From CANKHJ01 sp035556495 (lineage in GTDB: Bacteria > Pseudomonadota > Alphaproteobacteria > Rhizobiales > Xanthobacteraceae): DNA of 19,666 bases. The stretch covers positions 1 through 19,666 of the forward strand of contig DATMEW010000110.1 of the NCBI GenBank assembly GCA_035556495.1, in the 5' to 3' direction. The position numbers and the translations under genes were made by a program. The notes beneath the pieces were generated by a model, which saw only the letters and a list, made by a program, of their open reading frames with translations, was not told the origin of the DNA and did not search any database. This document shows, piece after piece, positions 13,924-19,666 of this stretch (positions are counted from its first letter, which is position 1; every line of letters starts with the position of its first letter).

Positions 13924-15804
13924 TCATCTTTCTCCTGAACGAATCCGCGCAGCCGGCACGGGACGAGCCGCAAGATCCAGCATGGCGTCGATGGCGGCGG
14001 CCGGCGCCGGCCGCGCAAACAGAAAGCCCTGCATTTCGTCGCAGCCGGCGAGGCGCAGCAGGACGCGCTGCTGCTCCGTCTCCACGCCCTCCACCAGAAC
14101 GGTCATGTTGAGAGCGTGACCCAGGGCGACGATGGCCTGAATGATGACGCCCGCGCTGGACGCGCCGAAGGATGGGACGAAGCTGCGGTCGATCTTCAGC
14201 TTGTCGATCGGCAGGCTGCGCAGATAGCTGAGATTGGAATAGCCCGAGCCGAAATCGTCCAGCGCCAGCCGCACGCCCAGCGCGCGCAGCGCATCGAGAC
14301 GCTCGCGGGTCTGTTCCGGCTCGTCGATCAGCACCCCTTCCGTGATTTCCAGCACCAAACGGGAGGCATCGAAATCCATGTCCTCCAGCAGCTTTGCGAC
14401 ATAGTCGACAAAGCCTTCGTCCCGCACCTGGAGGGGCGAGAGATTGACCGCAATGAACACGCCCGGCCAGCGCGCGGCGTCCGCCAGCGCCCGGCGCAGA
14501 ACGAACTGTCCAAGCTGCGTCATCAGCCCGGCCTGCTCGGCGATGCGCACGAAATCCGACGGCTGGATGTCTCCCCGTTCCGGATGCCGCCAGCGCAATA
14601 GCGCCTCAACACCGACGACTTCGCGATCGCTGGCGGATACGATCGGCTGATAGTGGAGGTCGAGAAGATTATCGGCGAGGGCCGTGACCAGTTCACGCCG
14701 GATGAAGCGCCTCTCCGCAAGCTCCCGAGCCATTTCATTCGAGAAGGATGCAATGGCGCCGCCCCGCCGGTCCCGCGCGGATTGCAGGGCCAGCCCCGCG
14801 CATTGCGCCAGTTCTTCCCGATTTTTGCCATGGTCGGGAACCGACGCAAACCCGGTCGAGACCGTCAGGTTGGCCACCGGCGCGATCCGGTATGGTCGCG
14901 AGACCTCACGAACGGCCGCAGCGATCATGGCGGCGGCGGTGTCGCGGGAGTTCGTAGTGAGCACAAAGCCGAAGCAGTCTCCCCCCACCCTGCCGATGGC
15001 GCTTCCGGGCGGGAGCATCTTGATTAGCCGTTCGGCCACGATACCCAGCAGACGGTCGGCGGCACGGGTGCCGATGACCTGATTGACCTCTCCGAACCTG
15101 TCGATGTCGATATAACCGAGCGTCACCACCTCATCGTCGCGCCGCCGCGCAATGGTGTCATTGACCAGTTGCCGGAAACCGGTCTGGTTCGGCGCGCCGG
15201 TGATGATGTCGAAACCGACGGCGTCCCTCGCCGAACGCACCGCCGCCTCCTTCTCTTGCAGGCGGCAATGCATGCGCCTGAGCGCCCGCAGGCAGATCAT
15301 GCACAGTCCGAGCACCCCGATCACGGCCAGCGCCAGCGGCGGCCAGAGATGCCAGACCATGTCGTGCGCCGGGCGCTCCACGTCCCAGCTCAGCCAGCCC
15401 GCAATGCGCCCCAGGCGATCATGCGCAGGCATCTCCTGCCGCAGGTCGCGATCCGCCGAGCTGCTTTCCTGCATGGAGAGGCGCAACCCTTTCAGGTTGG
15501 CGCTTTCCGCGATCAGCGCCATCTGCTCCTGCGTCAGCAGCGGAGCGTCCGGATTCTGGCGCTGGACCTCAGCCACCGCATTGCGCAGGGACTGGCGCTG
15601 CTGGGCGGCGAGATTCTCGTCGGACTGCCAGGCGAGAAGAAAGCCCAGCGCCCCGCAAATGGCGGCAAGCGCCACGACGATGACCGTCAGCCGCGCGACG
15701 CTGCGCAGCACCGCGGCATCGTCCGCCGCAAGCACCGACATCTCGTCGGCCACGGCACCATCATAGGTGTCGGGGGGCAGGTTCCGCATTCGGCGACGAA
15801 ACAT
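13924..15804 (-). CDS. Membrane GGDEF/EAL protein, probable c-di-GMP phosphodiesterase
   Basis: 626 residues from the ATG at 15804. Two membrane helices (about 37-59 and 153-174) flank a periplasmic sensor region of about 95 residues. A GGDEF-like domain follows with the active loop changed to GGDCF (274-278), so diguanylate cyclase activity is doubtful; it may only bind GTP. The EAL domain is complete: EALLRW at 400-405, NLSPLQ, LEITEG, DDFGSGYSNL from 516, LKIDRSF from 536 and VEGVET from 571. Net activity is therefore predicted to be c-di-GMP hydrolysis. An ATG at 15825 is also in frame, but GGAG six bases before 15804 favours the shorter form. The XRE gene starts exactly at its stop. Confidence 0.92.
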   Translation of the reverse strand: MFRRRMRNLPPDTYDGAVADEMSVLAADDAAVLRSVARLTVIVVALAAICGALGFLLAWQSDENLAAQQRQSLRNAVAEVQRQNPDAPLLTQEQMALIAESANLKGLRLSMQESSSADRDLRQEMPAHDRLGRIAGWLSWDVERPAHDMVWHLWPPLALAVIGVLGLCMICLRALRRMHCRLQEKEAAVRSARDAVGFDIITGAPNQTGFRQLVNDTIARRRDDEVVTLGYIDIDRFGEVNQVIGTRAADRLLGIVAERLIKMLPPGSAIGRVGGDCFGFVLTTNSRDTAAAMIAAAVREVSRPYRIAPVANLTVSTGFASVPDHGKNREELAQCAGLALQSARDRRGGAIASFSNEMARELAERRFIRRELVTALADNLLDLHYQPIVSASDREVVGVEALLRWRHPERGDIQPSDFVRIAEQAGLMTQLGQFVLRRALADAARWPGVFIAVNLSPLQVRDEGFVDYVAKLLEDMDFDASRLVLEITEGVLIDEPEQTRERLDALRALGVRLALDDFGSGYSNLSYLRSLPIDKLKIDRSFVPSFGASSAGVIIQAIVALGHALNMTVLVEGVETEQQRVLLRLAGCDEMQGFLFARPAPAAAIDAMLDLAARPVPAARIRSGER

Positions 15805-15841
15805 GAGCCGCTCCACGTTGCTCATGCAACTCGGCAGAAGC

Positions 15842-15868
15842 CTAGAGCGGGACCGTTAAACGGCTCTG
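15842..15868. other. Imperfect inverted repeat in the mgtE-EAL intergenic region
   Basis: AGAG and CTCT arms surround the perfect CCGTT-A-AACGG core upstream of the EAL gene, in the 119-bp spacer after mgtE. The arms are offset by bulged bases. It may be a regulator site or a remnant of a dispersed repeat; the loop is too short for a convincing terminator. Confidence 0.3.
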
Positions 15869-15923
15869 ATCAAAGATGGTGAACAGCTCTTAAGCAGTGC
15901 GGCGGAAGCAGCGCGGCAGACCG

Positions 15924-17318
15924 CTATCGCAGGCCGAACCAGAGCGTCGCGATGCCGAGAAACAGGAAAAACCCGATGACGTCGGTCGTCGTCGTCACAA
16001 AGGGGCCGGACGACACCGCCGGATCGACGCCGAGGCGGCTCAGAAGAAGGGGGATGCCAAGGCCGCCAAGGGCGGCGATCGCGAATACGGTTACCAGCGC
16101 CATCGCGATCACGACGCCGAGGTCGACGATGTTGAACCAGGTCGCCGCGATGATGCCGAGAATGGTCGCCAGGGCGCAACCGTTCAACAGCCCGACCATC
16201 AGTTCGCGGCGGGCGACGCGCCAGGCATTGGCGCGGCCGAGATCGCGCGTGGCGATCGCCCGGACGGTGACGGTCATGGTCTGGGTTCCGGCGTTGCCTC
16301 CCATGCTGGCGACAATCGGCATCAGCACCGCGAGGGCCACCATCTTTTCCAGCGAGTCGGAGAACCGGCTGATGACATAGCCCGACATCAGCGCCGCCAG
16401 CAGGTTGATGAACAACCAGGGAAACCGGCTCCGCACCGTATACAGAACAGTGTCCGACAGCTCCTCCTCGCCTCGGATACCGCCCAGCGCCTTCATATCC
16501 TCGTCCGCCTCGGCCTCGATGATGTCCACCACGTCGTCGAAAGTGATGATGCCGACCAGCCGGTCATCCTCGGTCACGACCGGCGCGGAGGCGAGATTGT
16601 AGCGTTCGAACAGGCGCGCGACCTCCTCCTGATCGTCATTGCCATGGACCCGGTAAATCTCGTCATGCACCAGGTCCGCGATGCCGACGGGACGCTTGGA
16701 GCGCAGCAACTGATCCAGCGGCACGCTGCCCCGCAGCCGGTCGTCGTGGTCCACCACATAGAGATCGTAGAACCGTTCCGGCAGCTCGGCATTCTCGCGC
16801 AGATAGTCGATGGTCTGGCCGACATTCCATGTCGGCGGCACCGCGACGAAGTCCATCTGCATACGCCGGCCGGCGGAATTCTCCGGAAACAGCAGGCTGC
16901 GGGCGAGCTTGACGCGCTCCTGCAACGGCAGCGCCTGAAGGATCTCGTCCTGATCCTCCTTCGGCATATCCTCCAGAATGTAGACCGCATCGTCGGATTC
17001 GAGGTTCCGCATGCCCTCGGCGACTGCCTCGTTCGGCAGTTCTTCGAGGATTTCCTCACGGATGGTGTCGTCCACCTCCGTCAGGGCGGAGAAGTCGAAA
17101 TCCCGGCCCAGTTGCTGAACCAGCGGGGCCCGGCTCTCCGGCGACAGGGCCTCGATCAGATCGCCGAGGTCGGATTCGTGGAGGTCGCCGACGAGGGCGC
17201 GCAGATCGTCCGCCTGGCCCGCAGCAACGGCCTGTCCGACCCGTTCCACAAATTCCGCGCGCACCGTACCGTCCTCGTCGCGGAACGGCGGCGTTTCGAC
17301 AACGGATTCGTCGGTCAT
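15924..17318 (-). CDS. mgtE: Magnesium transporter MgtE
   Basis: Inner-membrane Mg2+-selective channel gated by cytoplasmic Mg2+. From the ATG at 17318 it has 464 residues, normal for the family. The order is an acidic N-domain of helical repeats (about 30-130), a pair of CBS domains (about 145-270, with YVVDHDDRLRG and TEDDRLVGIITFDDVVD), a plug helix and five membrane helices from about 300. The pore signature PIVASMGGNAGTQT spans about 334-347, followed by ATRDL. Alternative starts are an ATG at 17336, which lacks a better ribosome site, and a TTG at 17402; neither adds conserved sequence. No Mg2+ riboswitch could be recognised upstream. It stands alone, 119 bp from the EAL gene. Confidence 0.96.
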   Translation of the reverse strand: MTDESVVETPPFRDEDGTVRAEFVERVGQAVAAGQADDLRALVGDLHESDLGDLIEALSPESRAPLVQQLGRDFDFSALTEVDDTIREEILEELPNEAVAEGMRNLESDDAVYILEDMPKEDQDEILQALPLQERVKLARSLLFPENSAGRRMQMDFVAVPPTWNVGQTIDYLRENAELPERFYDLYVVDHDDRLRGSVPLDQLLRSKRPVGIADLVHDEIYRVHGNDDQEEVARLFERYNLASAPVVTEDDRLVGIITFDDVVDIIEAEADEDMKALGGIRGEEELSDTVLYTVRSRFPWLFINLLAALMSGYVISRFSDSLEKMVALAVLMPIVASMGGNAGTQTMTVTVRAIATRDLGRANAWRVARRELMVGLLNGCALATILGIIAATWFNIVDLGVVIAMALVTVFAIAALGGLGIPLLLSRLGVDPAVSSGPFVTTTTDVIGFFLFLGIATLWFGLR

Positions 17319-17637
17319 GTCTTTGTCTTCGAGCATGCCGGCCTGCGGGATTGGGAGGGGGGACAACTCCGGCTTGTACGCCGGGCCTCTGGCGTTTGGC
17401 AATTCCTGAACGGCAAAGCAGGAGCCGGCCGATATCGCGTGAGGCGCGACCGCTTACCGCCGATTTATGACACAATGATGCTGCGCCGCCTGGGCCGGCT
17501 TTTTCCGGGAAATCTCCCCCTCTTCCCGCCCCGGCATTTTCCCGTCCGGCGCGCCTCGTGGCCCTTGTGGGGCGGATTCCGATTTGTTACACCCTGCCCG
17601 CCAGCGCCGGGGGTCTTCTCCTCCCGGCGCTCGTTCT
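17319..17637. other. Divergent leader region of mgtE and tRNA-Leu
   Basis: About 320 bp between mgtE (leftward) and tRNA-Leu (rightward) with no credible gene. It should hold the mgtE promoter and leader. A weak candidate promoter for the tRNA is TTGTGG at 17565-17570 and TACACC at 17588-17593 with a 17-bp spacer; it would start transcription about 40 bp before the mature tRNA. Confidence 0.35.
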
Positions 17638-17722
17638 GCGGCCATGGCGGAACTGGTAGACGCGCTAGCTTGAGGTGCTAGTCCTGCAAGGGGTGGAGGT
17701 TCGAGTCCTCTTGGCCGCACCA
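17638..17722 (+). tRNA. tRNA-Leu (anticodon GAG)
   Basis: 85 nt with encoded CCA. The acceptor arm pairs GCGGCCA with TGGCCGC. The anticodon arm pairs CTAGC with GCTAG around loop TTGAGGT, giving anticodon GAG, which reads CUC/CUU. A long variable arm, as expected for a class II tRNA, precedes the T arm GAGG-TTCGAGT-CCTC. The D-loop contains the conserved GG. All bases expected for a functional tRNA-Leu are present. Confidence 0.97.
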
Positions 17723-18085
17723 TCTAATTTTTAAGCATTTGAAATCACAGTCATTTTTGAGCTTCGTCCCGCACCTTTCGACAAGGTGCGGGAATAGATG
17801 TTCGCGATCTGGCCTCCGCGCCGGCTATTGGCGCATGGCGAAGTCCATCCGTTCTCGCAAACTCATACCGCCACGCGGCAAGGTTTAAGTCATGCCGTCC
17901 GCACGCAGATCCTCTTGCCTCTCCCGGGGACGATGAAGCGTGGTGGTCCTCCCTGGGCTGCGCAACGAAGGCGGCATCTAAGGCGATGAAGACAGAACTC
18001 GCGCGGGCTTTGGTGGCCCTCTGCGCCCTATTTCGGCCGTTCAAAACTCATTGGCGATTGCCGACCACCGGACGCTGCTTGAACC
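17723..18085. other. Gene-poor stretch after tRNA-Leu
   Basis: About 360 bp. A minus-strand frame of 97 codons (17751-18044) is open but shows no recognisable domain and no convincing start, so I do not call it. Its wording resembles the non-coding 'junk' frames repeated in rhizobial genomes, and a decayed dispersed repeat is possible. The only clear structure is the hairpin at 17768-17792. Confidence 0.4.
17768..17792. repeat. Perfect 10-bp inverted repeat (hairpin)
   Basis: CCCGCACCTT at 17768-17777 and AAGGTGCGGG at 17783-17792 form a perfect stem with loop TCGAC. No T-run follows on either strand, so it is not a clear terminator. It could end tRNA-Leu transcripts or be part of a dispersed repeat. 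Confidence 0.7.
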
Positions 18086-19027
18086 TCACGCCCTGACCAT
18101 AGCCTTAGCGATCTCCCCCACAGGAACAGGGGACAATTTGTCGTCCGACTTCGCATGAGACCAGCGGTGACAGGTCGGGCAAAGCACGGCGAGATCATCG
18201 ACTCGGCTCTCCCGATTTCCCGCGGCTAACGGTTGAAGATGGTGAGCGTCGAACATCGAGTCTAACAGGTCCGCAAAGCCGCAGGCCTCGCACACGATCA
18301 CGCCGCCGTTCTTCGCCCGGTTCAATGCCTTGACTTGGCGCTTCAACCTCGGATCGCGCTCAATCTCCTGCTGCAGCTTCCATAGGCGCTTGCCCTCAGA
18401 AGACGTGCTGTCAAGCTTGGGGTACATTGACCCGTACATCTGGACCTTGCCGGAATCGCGGAAGCCGGGAGGTGGCAGCACGTCCCAGCGACGCTCGACG
18501 TTCCAATCCTTTAAGGCGTCCCACAGTCGCTCGACTTGGTCCTGATCCCGGATCACGGAGTCGTAGGCGTTCACCAGAATGCGCCGATCTGGGAACCCAA
18601 GGTCCTCGACTAGGCGCGGCTGGCCGCTGACCGTGTACACCTCCGACATGATGATCGCCACAGGCCACTGCGCTAGCCGCACCCGCAGATCCTCGTCTCG
18701 AACGAAGGCGGTCGTCTCGCCGTAGACGCCGGTCGATCGCACGAGCTCTAACACGCGCCCGCGCAATTTATCGGGCACCTGTTCGCCGCCACCGATAGTA
18801 AGAAAATAAGGCTGCGTCTGCGCCCGTTCGGCGGTAGTTCGAGCTTGGGAGAAGTGTCCCTTGTCCTTTAGCCTCGCGTTGCCGCGCGACCCGAAACACA
18901 TGACCGCTTCGCTCGACCTCCCCCATACAGCCTTAACTCCCATCAGATCAGCGGGACTCGCTACGACATTCCTCAGCGTCATCGTCAGCAATTTCAGGCT
19001 CCGTTCGAAAGAACTATAAAATTTCAT
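18086..19027 (-). CDS. HNH endonuclease, McrA-like, with an unassigned N-terminal region
   Basis: 313 residues. The C-terminal HNH nuclease module has zinc-knuckle cysteines CEAC (246-249) and CPTC (283-286), the catalytic-type AHHLQPL (261-267), and CHRWSH with His287 and His291. This is the McrA-like pattern of restriction and mobile-element nucleases. The N-terminal 240 residues are not recognised. They include PYFLTIGGGEQVP and LRGRVLELVR (about 73-97), loosely reminiscent of PUA-like/EVE modified-base readers; that is inference only. The ATG at 19027 has a weak GAAG site; an internal ATG at 18982 is possible. The gene is visibly less GC-rich than its neighbours and follows a tRNA gene, which suggests acquisition. 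No methyltransferase is adjacent. Confidence 0.85.
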   Translation of the reverse strand: MKFYSSFERSLKLLTMTLRNVVASPADLMGVKAVWGRSSEAVMCFGSRGNARLKDKGHFSQARTTAERAQTQPYFLTIGGGEQVPDKLRGRVLELVRSTGVYGETTAFVRDEDLRVRLAQWPVAIIMSEVYTVSGQPRLVEDLGFPDRRILVNAYDSVIRDQDQVERLWDALKDWNVERRWDVLPPPGFRDSGKVQMYGSMYPKLDSTSSEGKRLWKLQQEIERDPRLKRQVKALNRAKNGGVIVCEACGFADLLDSMFDAHHLQPLAAGNRESRVDDLAVLCPTCHRWSHAKSDDKLSPVPVGEIAKAMVRA

Positions 19028-19570
19028 ATATTACTTCACATTTTCGAGCGCACGCCATTTCCTCACACTTCCAATTACCTAAGCCGAATGTCCTGGAGAA
19101 CTAAACTACCTGCCAACTGCGCGTCCCATTCCCCGCCGTTCGAAAGACATTAGCAAAACCCTCAAAGTTAAACAGCGGCGTATATCGGGCGCGGCAAACT
19201 CAAACGAAATGACGGCAATTTCGCAGCAATCTAATGGGCGATCGCACGCCAAACCGCGTGCGCGCCTGTCCGTGAAGCCTGATTCTTCCCTTCACTCAGG
19301 TATTTCCGGTCGCATGCTCATACTAGTTTAGCGAACCGTGCGGCTTGACGCAGCGTGGACGATCAAGATTACCCGTCCCATCGCGTCAGTCGCCTCTCCG
19401 GCAAGGTCCCGGCGAAGCTCGGACTCAAGTCCGGCACCCCCTCGCGGGCATGGCCAATCGGCCGGCCGTGAATGTGTGGAGCCACCGGCATGTCCGCATC
19501 GGTCCCAGGGTCGTGAAACTTTGCAAGGATGGATTGAAGGTGCTTCCGCCATTCGCGGGGAGGATACCCC
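19028..19570. other. Intergenic stretch without a recognised gene
   Basis: The first 300 bp are AT-richer than the rest of the window and probably include the promoter of the HNH gene. In 19328-19600 several frames are open on both strands. The minus-strand one reads a plausible peptide (AKFHDPGTDADMPVAPHIHG in its middle), but lacks a family match and a good start, so it may be a gene remnant. No RNA gene or att-like repeat was found. Confidence 0.4.
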
Positions 19571-19612
19571 CAGAACAAAGAAAGCCCCGCCGCCCATAAG
19601 GGCAGCAGGGCT
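19571..19612 (-). terminator. Rho-independent terminator of the gene at the right edge
   Basis: On the minus strand a stem of about 13 bp with two mismatches (19600-19612 with 19583-19595) and loop TTAT is followed by TTTCTTTGTTCTG. It lies about 30 bp downstream of the stop codon of the truncated gene entering from the right, which supports that gene being real. Confidence 0.8.
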
Positions 19613-19639
19613 GGAAACCTCCTCAGTTGACCTGGTTTC

Positions 19640-19666
19640 TCAGAGGCCGCCGAACTTGTAGTTGAC
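19640..19666 (-). CDS. 3' end of a possible outer-membrane beta-barrel protein gene (partial)
   Basis: Only the last eight codons and a TGA lie in the window: VNYKFGGL. A C-terminal VNYKF/VNYRF strand is common at the end of the small Omp25/Omp31-like beta-barrel proteins of rhizobia, where aromatic residues near the end serve in outer-membrane insertion. The terminator immediately downstream shows that a real gene ends here. Eight residues cannot establish the family. Confidence 0.45.
   Translation of the reverse strand, partial: VNYKFGGL

Noticed and set aside
17319..17637. Mg2+ riboswitch (M-box or similar) in the mgtE leader
   Set aside because: I could not trace the conserved core or a convincing terminator/antiterminator pair by eye.
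15897..17681. A very long open frame antisense to mgtE
   Set aside because: It mirrors the mgtE codons in GC-rich DNA, reads as His/Arg/Gln-rich sequence without domains, and runs through the tRNA leader into the tRNA.
17638..19666. Integration (att) site formed by the tRNA-Leu 3' end
   Set aside because: No second copy of the tRNA 3' end (such as CTCTTGGCCGCACCA) is found downstream and no integrase is present in the window.
1..19666. CRISPR array or insertion sequence
   Set aside because: No regularly spaced identical repeats of 24-40 bp, no transposase and no paired terminal inverted repeats were found.

Overview
The window is high-GC, densely coded chromosomal DNA from an alphaproteobacterium, most likely of the order Hyphomicrobiales (Rhizobiales). 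This rests on a DUF1489 protein, two candidate EcfG general-stress promoters (GGAAC, 16-17 bp, then GTT), a short palindromic repeat of a type I know from rhizobial genomes upstream of panC, and a D,D-carboxypeptidase ending in a SPOR domain. I cannot name the species. Most of the window looks like ordinary core genome; the last 2 kb look like accessory DNA.

Layout. 88-1716 (+): secreted D-alanyl-D-alanine carboxypeptidase. 1772-3219 (-): a two-gene, translationally coupled unit of a von Willebrand factor A (VWA) protein and a membrane-anchored J-domain protein. 3422-3470: palindromic repeat. 3491-4357 (+): panC. 4374-6433 (-): DUF1489 protein, a membrane-anchored Pro/Ala-rich protein carrying an internal in-frame direct repeat, and a 65-residue conserved small protein. 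6764-7156 (+): small exported protein built of three repeats, behind a candidate EcfG promoter and followed by a strong terminator. 7252-10341 (-): three overlapping genes for a NEW3-domain exported protein, an ABC ATPase and an ABC-2 permease. 10582-10755 (+): csbD-family gene with a near-perfect EcfG promoter. 10872-11564 (-): glutathione S-transferase-like protein. 11669-12651 (+): DUF599 membrane protein overlapping a DUF3253 protein. 12683-15804 (-): EAL phosphodiesterase with a degenerate GGDEF domain, an XRE-type regulator starting directly at its stop codon, and a YdcF/DUF218 envelope protein. 15924-17318 (-): MgtE magnesium channel. 17638-17722 (+): tRNA-Leu(GAG).

Downstream of the tRNA the texture changes. 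There is a gene-poor stretch with a perfect 10-bp hairpin, a lower-GC gene for an McrA-like HNH nuclease with an unassigned N-terminal region (18086-19027), about 540 bp without a convincing gene, and then the terminator and last eight codons of an outer-membrane-protein-like gene at the window edge. This could be a small insertion next to the tRNA, but no integrase or duplicated tRNA end is visible.

The best candidates for something undescribed are the VWA/J-domain gene pair, the HNH protein with its unassigned N-terminal domain, the repeat inserted in frame in the 4909-6021 protein, and the repeat protein tied to the general stress response. None amounts to a clear new multi-gene system on sequence alone.
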